From contig JAJFZO010000718.1 of NCBI GenBank assembly GCA_021397835.1, positions 496,001 through 560,000 of the forward strand: a stretch of DNA of 64,000 nucleotides, given 5' to 3'. Under the pieces are notes generated by a model that made no database searches, was not told the DNA's origin, and saw only the letters and a program-made list of their open reading frames with translations. The translations under genes and the position numbers were made by a program. The first letter of the stretch is position 1; each line of letters opens with the position of its first letter. Shown here piece by piece: positions 1 to 13,900 of the stretch. This DNA is from Moringa oleifera. Taxonomy: Eukaryota > Streptophyta > Magnoliopsida > Brassicales > Moringaceae.

Positions 1-507
1 ATAAATAAGCACACAGGTGACACTAGCTTGTAGAAAGTAGAGGTTAGGGGAAATAATTGTTCTTGATATATATCCTGACTCACTTGATCTTGTATAAAGA
101 GACAATCTTCTAGTGGGAAGTATGTAATTTGTACTTTCACGTAAGTGCTATGTTTTTGTGGTTGCTGTACTTCTTATGGGACTTTAGGCTTGGATTTTGG
201 AGTTAATAGCTGCTATATAGTCAATGTTTGGTAGAGTAAGAGGGGTTATTCTGTGTCTATAATCTTTTAGGGATTTGAAATGTGCCCATTGAATGTTGAT
301 ATAAATGAGTAAATGATATGACAAATGCAGCCAATGATTAAAACATCTGCAGCACTTTCAGCTGGGACTTTTCCTGGGGAAATAATTCTTTGCTTAAGAT
401 TACAACTGCTCAATATGAAACCATTCTCGATTTCTTTCTTTCTTGTTTTCTTTCTTCTTCAAAATGCATAGAGCACTATAAATTTAGAGTCTGTGGAATA
501 CTTTCAG
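1..507 (+). other. Intron sequence upstream of the first visible MBL exon
   Basis: AT-rich sequence with no convincing coding exon. It ends in a usable acceptor (CTTTCAG) directly before the first recognisable exon of the metallo-hydrolase, so it is most simply read as an intron of that gene, whose earlier exons lie to the left of the window. Short open frames here do not resemble the expected N-terminal half. Confidence 0.5.
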
Positions 508-3377
508 GGTGTTTTCCATTGTGGTTATCATTCCGAAAAATCATATGGAGCAACTTCCTACTTGATTGTTCATCCTGAGGGAAATATACTTGTTGATAGG
601 TATATTCTCTTTTCCATAATGAAAAGATGGATGTCATTTATTATCCTAAGGAAAGAGTAAAAGTAAATGATTTAGAGGATGATACAACACCATAGTTCTG
701 ACACATTTTATTTTTCATGTCTTTTCAAATATAAATCTCTATAGCTAGTCGGAGGTGATTGAAAAAGAGAAACTTATATAGTATATTTTTATGCAGCCCT
801 AGATACACAGAGGCACTTGTCCGTAAAATTGAGTTGTTGGGTGGAGCACGCTACATGTTTCTTACACACAAGTATGTTGACATGAACCGCTGCAATAATT
901 GATTTCATTTTCTTCCTCATTATGTTATTTTTTGTTTTTTTTCTTTTTATCAGGGATGATGTTGCCGATCATGAAAAGTGGTCGAACCGATTGGGCTGTG
1001 ATAGAATTCTGCATTCTGGAGATGTATACTTACCTTTTTGGCCTTTAACATGGTTTTTCATTTGTTCATGGTTGCTGTTGTCTTTTTCAATAGTGAGGAA
1101 CTACATTCTTCTTTCATACAAGAATATTCGTAGACTCATATTTAGTTCCTTTGATATCGATTTCTCTCGTCCTGATTGTAAGTCTAGTAATCATCACTTA
1201 TTAGTTTCTCTTTTAAACTTGCTTTTATTATTAATGGTAGAAATGCAGTAAATATGAAGAAGAATTTGTCGTAAATTGGAAAATGAAATTTCCCAGTAGC
1301 GTTAAATACTGCAGAATAATTTGTCTTCTCTCTCCGCCGCCATTGATGACCCATATGGGTGCATAACTGAATAAACTGCCAGCATTTTGATCCTTGATTC
1401 TTGCATGATGTCTTCCCCCCTCCCGCTTTTTTCCTCCTTTTTTTTTGGCCCTTTTTGGTACATGTTGTATGATGTACCTGAACATGTTTAGCATTTAATT
1501 AGTTTTGATGGTACCAATTAATTTTCTTCATTAATTTTTAATTTGAAGCCAATGAACTGATGTTGTTAGGTTGAAGATTCTACCGGTGATGTAGAGATGA
1601 AGTTAGAAGGGAGTGGTCCATGGAACCTCTACCAAGATATCGTACTTTTACACAGTCCAGGCCACACAGCAGTGAGTTGATATATTAAATGCATGTTTCA
1701 AAATTTAGATATTTTCCATAAATGGATTTATCTGACAACTGATGGAAGAAACCACATTATTTGTAGTTAATCTTCCCAGTATCTTTGTGCAGAAGACGGG
1801 TGGGAAAGAAAATAAAATGGTTAATATTTTTATTTTTGAATTTTGGCCATCAAAGGTTGCATCCAAAGATCGTTAATATCGGTGAATCTTTTAAATATTA
1901 ATGGTAAATTTTTTGAAACAATGTCAACATTTTAGCACAAAACAGAATTCAGATGAGATTTGGATATTTATCATATGAGAAGAAAGAAGTTTGCTTGTCA
2001 TAGTTTTGTCTTAACTTGCTTTTACTTGGTTATCAAGGACTTTGGAACAAATTCTGTCTTCATATGAGTTATGAAGTGCCAGTGCTACTCCTTTTTTTGT
2101 AGCACAAGCTATTGGACCAAAAGAGAAAAGGAAACTTAAGAGTATTATTATTTTCCTTCCTTGCCTTCCTCATATACCCTTTTTCCTTTCTCCTTGATAA
2201 AAGAAGAAACAGATTGTCAATAATTGTTGTGACATACTCAACGCATCTATCATTTGGGTTTAGAATTTACCAATGGCTTGACTAACGTCTCGGCCATTAC
2301 TGGTATATGTTTTGTCTGTGGCGCAGGGATCAGTCTGCTTGTTCTATGAGTCTCTTAAGATATTGTTTACGGGTGACCACCTAGCAATGTCAGAATCTGG
2401 GTTGAGTATATTTGAGCAGTACAACAGATGTTCAGGTAAAAAAGTTGATTCTTCCTTAAGAATGTATATAAGATGTATGGTGTGTATTCTTCGAATGAAC
2501 TCATTTGTTCTGAATTTGATGAATCATCATGCACCTCTGATGATATTCTAGATGACAATTTAATTTGATCCGTGTGTCAAAATTATGAGACCATCTCTCA
2601 TGATTGATTTTTCATCTGTGGTTTTCTTTCAAGCATTGTTATTTCTCCACTTACATCCAAAGCCTTCCTTTCAGCTTTTGCTCATATCTTTTGTCCTGTT
2701 TCTGGCAGTCCCTTTGCAGCTTAATAGCATTCAAAAGCTGTTGGGGTTGGACTTCGAGTGGATCATACCTGGTTGGTAACTTGTGAATTGCCCTTTTAAG
2801 ATTGTTGGCTATCGTGGTATCTAGTTAAAAATATCAAAATGATTCAATTATCTAGTTAAGTGTAACCTGTTCATATTCTTATCTCAAATAATATTTGCCT
2901 TCTAACCAGTATAGAAGTCTGTGCTTCTGTTGCTGGAGTTTATTTCTTTATGGTTTAAAAACCTAAGTTGCTGGTTTTTCTATTCCTGCATATGAGAAAC
3001 TGCTAGGATTAATTTTGTACATCCAAAAATTTTCTTATCTGACTCTTATCGACATGAGTAGTTTTCCATTTCTCTGAGTCTTTTGAACTATCTTGGTTGG
3101 AGTTGTGTTTACACCTAACATGTCCTTTTTGTCATCCGCTGCTTAAAAAAGTTAAAAGGAATATAAGTTTTTTCTTTTGCAGGAATGGGGTTGTTTACTT
3201 AAAAAAAAAACTTTTTTCCTTTCCTTTTAGAATTTTGGGTCATTCATATGGTTATTATAACAGTTTGACATTTGATTTACAGGTCATGGAAAGAGAGTGC
3301 AATTTGAACATTTCAAGGAGAAGAATTCAAATTTGGAAAGCTTGATTAAGAAGTACAGTCAACTTTATAGCATATGA
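508..3377 (+). CDS. Metallo-beta-lactamase-fold hydrolase, C-terminal part (5' end outside window)
   Basis: Seven exons join in phase: 508-599, 797-871, 954-1023, 1570-1671, 2327-2435, 2709-2771 and 3283-3377 (stop TGA). Every junction is GT-AG. They encode about 200 residues: [19 protein letters not shown], then [53 protein letters not shown] and [14 protein letters not shown], ending KKYSQLYSI. In the MBL fold the first metal motif is usually HxHxDH; here it is HKDDVADH, so the middle His is replaced by Asp. The third His (SPGHTAG), the bridging Asp (TGDHL) and the last His (PGHGK) are present. The fragment matches a conserved plant and cyanobacterial MBL family; substrate and location cannot be told from sequence. 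The family often has an N-terminal extension, which would lie upstream of position 1. The gene converges with the next one. Confidence is high for the family and exons, low for function. Confidence 0.85.
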
Positions 3378-4386
3378 ATCGGTAGTAGGAGCTGCATATC
3401 TGCATAAAGATTCACACATGGAAGGTGAATGTTAATAAAGAATGTTTTATCATCAAGAGAGAAAACAAGAGAAGAACTATGATAATGTTGTGGTTTGATT
3501 TGCTATTCATCTTTTTTTTTTTCCCCAAAGGTTGCAAAGGTTGAGATTTAAAGAAAGATTTCTTTGTTCTAATTGTTGCAGTTGGAATACAGTAGATGAT
3601 ACAGAGAAAAGACCGAAGATAGGCTCTGAAAGATGAATTTGGATATGCCTACCCCTTTTTTATAAGTTTCAGAACCTAATCTCTTTTCAGAACTTAATCT
3701 CCATACAGAAAGTTAAGAATTCTACTTTGCAAATCAATGATATGCTTGAAGGGATTTTACTCACTGTCTTGTGATAAAATGTTATTTACCTAGACTGCAA
3801 TCTTTATATAGGGAGCATGCACAAAGAGGTTTAAACTTCAGAGGCTAAAGTGTGCTAAGCCTGAAAATTTTAGAATTGAAAGAGTTTGTCGTAGGAAAAG
3901 AAAATGCTTAGTAAGCACACAATCATATAACATAAACTGTCAATGTTGGTTACATGAAGTTAAAATTTCACAAACTGGAAATGTTGAGATTTTTCAGTCT
4001 TCTATACCTAGAAATCTATACCCTTATATAATGGTGAAATAATGTGAAACAAAAGCCCTCTAATTGTGGGAATTAACACCCTAACATCATCAATGAAAAC
4101 TCAGTTCCAAAAAAGCATGTGGAATGAATAGCCTGGCATTGGTTCAAAACTTCTGTTACAGGCTTCAGCTCCCTGTACTGTAGTTTCATTTCCTTGTAGT
4201 TCTGCTTAATGGACTTGCAGCTGATGATGCAAAATTTGATATTGTTTACCATGCTTAACTATTCTGAGGAACACCTACCTGTTGAGGTAAGGATCAACCG
4301 AGGTTGACTGCTTTGTGAGTGTTTCCAGCATTAAGGTGCACCATCCACACCGCACCATCATCTTACTGATATTCATGCTTGATTTC
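3378..4386. other. Convergent intergenic region with both 3'UTRs
   Basis: The sequence lies between the stop codons of the MBL gene (+) and the LMBD2-like gene (-). No extra conserved open frame is seen. It should hold both 3'UTRs and polyadenylation sites; AT-rich stretches such as AATAAAG near 3435 could serve the + gene. Confidence 0.45.
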
Positions 4387-7300
4387 TTAAAAGCCACCTT
4401 CATTATCATCATCATCATCATACTTTCTTTGATCTAGAGCTGGCTGTTTCAATCTCTCAAAGATTTCATCTAGGGACTGAACAGACAAGGGAATATGAGA
4501 TTCACCTGCTGTTTCTTGTGTCTGGGGTAAAGGAAGGACTCTCTGGGCTCCTATGTTTGACCTGAAATATTGAAAGCCAGACAACATTGAGTCCCATCTT
4601 GATGCCAATCTTGATGATAGTCCTGTTGTCATTTCCTGGGAATTGCCCATATCAACTGATGAGGAAATATCGTCTTCTCTGCTGGAATTCATCTTGGATG
4701 CTGGTTCATTGTCATATCCCTGTATAATGGTATATTTTTTACCAATGGCTTCTCTGGTTGTTTCAAGTTGGGCCTCCTCTCTCAAAGGCTTCAAATGACC
4801 TTTCTTTCCATCCTCAACCACGTTGGTTGCTTTGGTTTCCTTGAACTTATCCTGATAGCATTTCAAGTTAAAAGCAATCCAAGTTTATAAAAGCAAGATA
4901 CCATGACGGTCTTAAATAACTTTTGAATTTAAAGTTATAATATGAGGCCTAAGCTTAAGTAAAAGTTTCACAGGACAGTGGTTCAAGAAATAAGAGCACA
5001 TACTGTGTTGTTGCCAGCTTCAACTTCAATACCCATGTTGTTGAAGTTCCTTGCTAATGGAATGACATGCTCACCAATTTTATGCCCTTGCTCAAGCCAA
5101 TATCGTTCTGGCAAAACAGAAAGTGAATCAATTTTGGGTCTGACCGAGCTTAACAGGCAACGAACAAGAAGACATTTGGTTGTTTGATACCAACAGCTAT
5201 GATGGCTATGCACAAGAGAACCTGTAACACCATGTACAAAGTACTTTATATGAAGATTTACCTTTCTGCAAGATGATCAATCCTGATGGATCAAATCCAT
5301 CTGCATCATCGGCTTCATCTTGAAACTTGAATATCTTCCAGTGACCAAAATAGTTAATAATGCGGTCAAAAAAATTGCTTGCGATTAAGATGGTGTATAT
5401 AACCATGATGAGGGGATAGATTTTATTGAATCCTTTTCCAAAAAAAGGAACAGCATCATCAATATTCCCCATCCTCTGCATGTACATCAGATTTATGATA
5501 CATATCAATTGCAATGACTAAAGCCTGAAAGGAAATAGAAATTAGCAATACAATATGACAGATACTTGTGAAATCATATTCATCTGTGAATCTTCCAATA
5601 GATGAGCCAAACTATACTAGATTAGATATGATCCACTGCAAATTGGTTAATTTATTTTCTCTGAGACAATGAAAACAAATTTTGTGAGGAGGAAAACTGA
5701 GGTCATCCATTATTAGTATTCCCTTTAGTTAAATCTAATTCCCCATCATTGTTTTGATGAACATCAGAGTATTTTATTCCTATTATTTCTTTTTTTTTTT
5801 CTGTGTTCCAAACGTTCTTTCTGTTGCTGGCCTAAACTGACAAGGGGCAGAACATTATTACTAAATTCTGACAACCCCCTCTCATGCAAACGGAATTTGA
5901 CTAATGGGTTTTACAAATATTCTTGAGTGCACGCCAAAACGTCACCCTATAATGAGAAAAATATAATTTGAAAATGGAAAAAATGGAGCCATATTATATT
6001 TATAGTCTATATATGAAAATGAGGACAAAACTATTAGATTAAATACAGAAGAATATCTCCTTAGAAATAGATAAAATAAAAATTAAGAGAAGAAGAAAAT
6101 TATTGCAATGTCCTCACAACCTAATGCCGAATCCCTCGACGTCAAGTGATAGCTGATTCTAAAAAGATGACCGAGTAATTTTACAAAAAATATGCATAAA
6201 ACGATGATATTATTTTCAGTACTTAACAAACCATTTGCATGAAAAGCACAGAAGTTAGAAAAAGACTGACCTCCTCAAAGATAGTTTTTTTATTCCCATC
6301 AAGATGAATGAGATTGAGAAAGTTGTATGAAATTGGAGGAGCATATCGAGCAACCATCCTGGTAGAGACTTTGCAGTGAGAAACAACAACAAACAACTTA
6401 AAGATAGAAACACATAAATCATAAGAAAGCAGAAGCACTAAAACGAGAAGAATTACGAGCATATCATAAGCAAGCTGACTGAGCTTGTTTGTCTTGGTGT
6501 CAGTGAGTAAAACATCAACATTCCAATTTTGAACAAGGAGTAGTATGTGCACACACACATATACATCAGAGGCACAAAAGCAGCAACCTGCAAGAAGAAT
6601 CTGCCTAGTTAAAAGGTGAAGGCAGGTGGAAAATAAAAAAGAAGAAATATAAGAAAATAAACCTCTTCTTCCCAAGAGGACTCAACATGCTCACTCAAAT
6701 GGTTATGGCATGATCAAGATTGTTTGTGACACAGATCAGGAAGACGGCATGATCAAATTTGATTGCATCTTAATCCAATCTTGAAGCAAACTAGCACCAG
6801 TACTAAGAAAGGAAAACTTGGAGTAAACACATATCTTGGGTTAGGCATCAACCAACAAATCTATTTCCGTGCTGGCAGCTTAGAACTAAGCTGTTTCTGG
6901 AACAACCAGGTCTCTCCAAGGCCACGGAATAAAAATGAAAAACAACTGGCATTGTGAAACCCTAAACAATTAGACAAAGTATGCTGTCTAACATTCAGAT
7001 TTTTTCCACTTGAAAACATCAGCCACCACATGCCGTCTCCTACCTCCCTTTGAAAACCTTGTATCAAGGATCTATTACAGGTTAGCTTACTCACAGTTCT
7101 CCAATTGAGCTGATAGTTCCAATTGAATGATCAGGATGATAGTAATCACAGTAAAATTAATAACTTGGGAGGCCACTTGACTGAAAATTGTATTTCAGGT
7201 TGGTAGGTAAAAAGGAGTCATCAACCGAAGAAAAAAAATCAGGGTTTCACTTTTTGCTCATTCTCGTTCTGCACATTAGTTTTCTATTCATCTTATATAG

Positions 7301-10300
7301 ACAAGTCTTAACTTCAGACTAAATTGTGATTTCTACAGAGAGTTTGGAATGCAATTATAACCTCAACGAAGTAAACAAGTGCACTTCAAACAGGTAGAAA
7401 TAATTGAAACAGGCTTTTTCTTAAGCATAAAGTATAACGTATGCTGGAAAAGAGACGAATAGCATGGCAATGTTCTGGAGAATCCAATATCAGATGGGAT
7501 AATGACACTATCCTAAGCAGCTAAGTTTCATTACCCTTGCCATCTTCCAGTCAAAAACAACATTGTGCTCCATCTGTCCTCTCCTTCCAAGAGTTGCAAA
7601 CATAATACAAGCTCCAAAGAAGCTCAAGTCGAATCACCAAAGGAAGAAAACGAACAATCTACAGTGCTAGAACATCTCTTTTTCTTACCAATGTTTTTCC
7701 GACAAGAGAATGGTCCTCATCTCTTTATCCATAACCATTACGAGCATGCCATTCATCACATTGGCCCAACAGTGGAACAATATGTAATATAAAAAGAGGG
7801 AATGCAAGAACGGGGGAGGGAGGCCTTAAGAAAAAATTACTGAACTTAGATTTCCAATCAACTACTCATCAAATGAAAATTGAAAGGTAAAAAGGTCAGT
7901 TTAATAGACTTTGGAGACATTTCCAGCAGTAGAATTTTAAAATTAGGGCATATTAAAATTTCTGTGCCTATGCTTTATTAACAATCTCAATCCATGCACT
8001 ATTCTTTAATTAAAGCAATGTGCATCCCATACTTCAGGATGTTATATAAGTACTTTTCATTAATTTGCCATCAAATGTAACATAATATTTTGCGAAGAGT
8101 CCCCTTTTGTTTTCCCTACGTATTATTATTTTAGTCATTCTTTTATTCCGGAAATATCCCACTTTTTTCTCAAAACAATACTTTCTGTTAAACTTACATA
8201 AATTTTAACAGAATGTTCCATTTTCTGTAATATGCTTTTTCTATTAAAAATTTTTGTTAAAAATATCAACCATCTTTCTTAGTTATTTTTTTTCTTTTAC
8301 CAAAATTAAGCACCATCAATTCACAATAGAGGTTAAGAAATCATAATAACCATTAAAAACACATCAAAATCAAGAAAAATATAACAAATAAAACCTTTAA
8401 AAAAATTAGAAAGAGAATTCCAGAATATTATGTTTAAGTTGATGAAAAATTTAATAGAAAATACCTATCAAAGATATCTTCAAAGTATTGGGTACACAAT
8501 GCTGATATAGAATAAAGAAGCAAATCGAGATTTTTAATAAAATAACAAAATAGAAATCATATTTTCTGATAAATTTATAGTCAGTCCCAACATAGCTCTG
8601 CAGTTTGTTGTAACAATTGGAGCTCAAACTAGTTTAATGGACTACAACCTAAACATTAACGTAAACCATATATCTCAGTTGCTTTTTTATATATAAACTA
8701 GGAAATTCTTAATAATAGGACAGTATGTAGCACAACAAACTACCACTACGGAAACGTACCCACTTCCAAATTCTTTTCCATTAATGGTCTCTACTTTCGT
8801 GTCTCTTCAGAGAAAGCAAACCTATGAATGTGCTTGGCATAAACGCGTGCATGAATGCAAAACCTTCTTCCCTTTCCCAAAAACAACAAGAGCAGAAACA
8901 ATTGATGCACATACTGCATTCACAGTTTTCATTCTTTCAGGGAAAGGTACCATGTCCCACTCTTTAAGGTTAAGATCACTCATGCAAAAATATATACAAA
9001 AATTAAGACATGCCTTGAAGGAGCATATAAATAAAGATGTGCTGCCTGAAATTGGAATTGAATTGACAGCTTCAGGCATTTACTTCAACAGGATTCTACT
9101 GCTGAAGCAAAAATGTCATAACTACTTATTTTGGAAATAGATAAAAGCTCGATCAATGAGTTAAACCAGCTGGGTATAATTTGCCAACTGTAACGGATCA
9201 GGAAATTAAACCTAAAATACGGCAATAATCATCAAAAAGTTGTTGAAGCAGTGACACGAGAGAAACTGAAGTGGTAATTATGACAGACTTGAAGTCTGTG
9301 ACACCAGCAACATGCTTGGTCCTCAATATCTCAGATTAGAATCTAAAAACCAAGTATTTTGTTCTATTTTCTGGGTTTTTTATTTGGAGTTAACTCACTT
9401 TGTAGACAAAGGCAAACCAAGCCAGCTACCTCATGGCCTTTGCCAACTTTAGCTGCTTTCAGTGTATATGTCATGATCCTTCTAGAGATTGATAATACAC
9501 TCCAACAAAAGGTAGAATTTCAGGTCTGTAAAAAATATACTGTAAAATGTTACCTGTACAAGCATCTCCTGCTTTCCCACAGCATTGACGAGGATAGAAA
9601 AAAGAGATAAATCAACTCCACTTGGCAATATAGTAGCCTCTGCTAAAAGAATTGCCACTGACATGACTCCCAACAACATAGCTAGGACCTTTACAAGCTG
9701 CTTTTTCAGAATACATCTCCAAATGAACTCTGCAACAAATTAGTTATTATGTCATTATTAATTAATTCGATATTTCTTTAATGAAAAATTGCAATTATCA
9801 CCATCATGGTTTCACACACCTTGTGCTGTGAAAGTGGACAAACATCTTCTTCTGATTTGCAGTGTTAGCTACAGGGATTACACTGTTAATGGTTTTCTTG
9901 GGAAACATTTTCAGGTTGTAAGTCAGGGCAGAATGGTTTAAATTTTCTTCTTTTCTTCCGTCAGTTAAGATAGAAAGGAAAAGAATAGAAAATATCTGGT
10001 TTCCAAGGAAATCACTTACAAAATAACTCCTTTTGGTAACAATGCAAACCATGAGGAATTTTTATCACTATTAAAACACAAGGGAGTATGTGAAATCACT
10101 AAATCATAAAAATCATAAAGTGCTATTTTCTCTTTAATTAATAATGGTATGGAGGCATTAAGACAGGTAGTTAATATGACAAGTTGTGCAAAATTTTACT
10201 TACGTGCTTGAAGAACGCTAAGTTCTCTTAAAAACATAGATTATTAAATTTCATAGTATGCACCTTTATTATTCCTCAAATTTCAACATTCATATTGCTT

Positions 10301-10892
10301 TTATTAATTTTGAAAATATCACTCTTAATTTTCTTTCTTGACAAATCCATTGTAAGGGGGCAGTCTTGTGGCTTCCAAGTTTGAGGAGACTTGATTATTT
10401 TATTGCCTTACAACATGGAATATACATAAACGCGTCAAGTGTGGGGATGTGTTGAAGCATCAGATTTGTGAATTTGAAACAGATTTTCCACCACGTTAGG
10501 GTGTGCAGTAACCCTACTCTAGCCAGTTTCATTCCATGTTAAAAGCATTTCAAGTAAAATAAAAATTAGGAGCAATGCAGCACTCTTAAAATATAGCTCC
10601 AGTCACCACGAACTGACATCCCACCATAGGAGTGTCATTGGGATCCATCAAATTTTATGCATTCAGATATGTAAGGTCAACTTAAATCCTCAGAACTTCA
10701 GATGAGACTTTGTCCAGCATCGCTTGATGTAACTATGATAGCTTATTAGGTGCCTATGCCATTTAGGAGTCAGATGCTCCTTTTCAGGTGTGCTTGGGAA
10801 TTATACCTACTGACCTTTATCCTCTCACATTCCACTACTTTGTTTAGAAAAAAGGTTCACCCTGTCATCTCCTTCCCTTAATCTATTTAGCC

Positions 10893-10923
<31 letters not shown>

Positions 10924-13900
10924 TAATGAACACCTAAAATGTACCAAAAAGTAAACATGAAAATTGTAAAAATTTATTATGTCATAATTACCAATCATAT
11001 CAAGGAATGACACTAGGGTCCCTGTTCTTTCAGGCCTGAACCTTGAAATATATTTCCTGCAACATTGAGATATGGATAAAAGGCATTACTTGGAAGAAGC
11101 AAGAAACTAAAACACATTTAAGTGAAAAATAATACACGACACTAAATTATGAAAATAACTCCATCTCATGTATAATTTATACCTCATTTGCGAGAACATG
11201 CTCTCAATATTGAGGATCTCAACTTAATAAAAGATTTTAAAACTTGGTACAAAAACAATGCAATGAAGAGAAGAAAGCAAAAATGAAGACTGCATTCAAA
11301 TTTGCCTGCTAGCACAGTAATGATACCAGCAAGCACTGGCACTGTCCAATAGATAAAGGGTGCTACAAAAGCTTGTCTAAATGTCAGTTTAACCAAACAC
11401 CCAGTTAAACCAATATCTCAGTCATATAATTCTCAAAATTTCGGACAATATCTCATATTCCCTGGTCCTTGCCCCAAGTTCAAGATAAGCCAGATTACTT
11501 GCTTCTAGTATATTTGGAGAACAAAAAGCCTTATTTGAATCTAACCTATCCTAACCAGTTTTGGTCCTAGCTTTTCTTTTTTAGTGGAAAATAGACTTCA
11601 TTACAGAACAGGAAAGATATAGCCTTTTGCTAAAATATTTTTTCCAATAGCACAAAAAAAAAAAACAAAGGTACAGCCACAGTACTCAAGAAGCATGCAC
11701 ACCTAAAAAGAGAACAAGAAAAGAAAGAAAAACTAATGCCTAAGGTCTACTTTTACTATCCTTTGAATGGTTGTAGAAGAGTGTATGAACTGCCTAGCTT
11801 TGTAAGTATCCACAGCTTTCATAAACTTAGCAAATCTATCAAACCACACCCTTGGTGACTGCTGCAATCCATAGAGTGACTTCATTAATTTACACACGTT
11901 GTCACTTCCAGACTTCTTCTTAAACCAAGGGGGAAAGCCATATAAACCTTTCCATAAGAAAACAGACTTCACATCGAGCTATTGTAAATCCCAATTTAAG
12001 TTGGTTCTGAGGGACAATAGAACCTGAATTGTATTGAGCTCAGCAACAAGTGCAAATGTCTCTTATAGTTAGTTCCACAGATTAACATGAAACCTTCAGC
12101 AAACAATCTTGTCTTGTATCTCTAGATGCTGCCATCTGCATTATATTTCACAATTAAAAACCCATTAACAGCCCACAGGTTTCTCCTTCTTGGAGGATTA
12201 CCAAGCGGCCTGTTCCATTCTTTTCAAGTGCCCTCATCTCTTCAGAAACAACTTGTTTCCACTGGAACAACCAAAGCTTCCTGAATATTCTTAGGAATTG
12301 CAACACTGGATGAAAGCCTTCGTCTGGGAAGAAAGCAAATTATGTAAGATGGGTTCGCCAATAGGATATTTAGAGCAAGTCCTCTAGCCTTTTTTAATAG
12401 CAACGGGAACATTTGAACAATCACAGGAAGTGTTTAAGATACAAGAGGCAAATGTAAGAGGCTGACTGGAATACCGACCGTACTGGGGATAGAACCAGTC
12501 GAGTTGGACTCTTGGTTAGCTATTGTGGAAGTTTTTTTTTTTTTTTGGGGGAACAGTAACAAAATATTCACTATTATTTACCGTGCACCAAGGGGTGCAA
12601 CCCAATGCAATTGCAGTTAATTTGAAGGAGTTAGTAGTTCTATGAACTCCAGTAAATCTTCCTCATCTACAAAGTATTCACTAAATCCCATAATTTTTGT
12701 GGAAGGTTTATTTTCTACATTTTGATTCTTCTTCCTTGAATAGACACAGAGCCCAATATAAGGCTGATTTATTAGTGTTTCCTTCCCTTTATTTGAATAT
12801 GGCATAGACACGAGCTGCACAAAAAAGCCAGATATAGGGGCAGGGAAGGAATTAGAAACCTCCCAAAAAGACTCTTCCTCATTAACCATTTTCCTTTAGT
12901 CACAGTTTTGGGTAAAGTAGGGCGGATTTTCAAAAAAGGTAACATCCATTCTCACAAATGATCTTTTACAAACCAGATGAAAGCATTTATAACTCTTTTG
13001 GGTGGGATAATAACTGAGAAAAACACACTTAACAAATATAGTTCAAGTTTAGATTGATAGTGTTTGTGAATAGGGACAAAGGCCACACATGCAAAGACTT
13101 TTTAAGGGAATAGAATTGACAAGTAGGTTGCGGGGAAACACCCAGAAAAACATTGCAAAGGAGTATGAAACCTCAAAACCCTAGTAGGCATCCTAGTTAT
13201 CAAACAAGCAGCTATGAGAATTGCTTCACTGCAAAGATATTTAGGGACTCCATAGTGAACATAATTATCCTAGCTACTTCCAATAAGTGTCTTTTTGTTT
13301 AGCAAAACCATTTTGTTGAAGGTTTTCAACACATGATGAATAATACTATTTGCTTTGAGAAAGGTACCAAGAATGCTAGCTAAATATCCCCTCCCATTAT
13401 TGGTTCTAAAGATCTATGGGTTTAAAACTGCATTTTAACCATATTGATAGCAAATCTTTTTGACCTCATGTTGAAATAATATAGTATTCATAACATGACC
13501 AAAAGTAGAAAAAAGGTTCTAATACATCAGCAAATAAACTACCACTAAAATAATAGTTTAGACAGCTTGTGCCCTGCATCAAGCCCAAGGCCGCCGTGTC
13601 GTGTCCTCTTATCTGACTTAGGTGCTGTACAACATGCACCCACCTCACCACCCACTGCCCACTACCTTGCGGTCTTTTTTTAAGTGTTTTTAATTTATGG
13701 TGAGGGTAAAAGGGAAGGTGAAAAGAGGAAAAAGAGTATTCCAGATCTGTGGCCATATATTGAATTTATTCTCAAACAGAGACAATGAAAAAGAGAAAGT
13801 GAGGGTGGAAGGAAAACTGAGGAAATGGAAGAAAGAGAGAAAAAAAGAAAGGGAGCAACAAACCTTCTTGAACTTCCATTTTTGCTCTTTTGAAAGCTTA

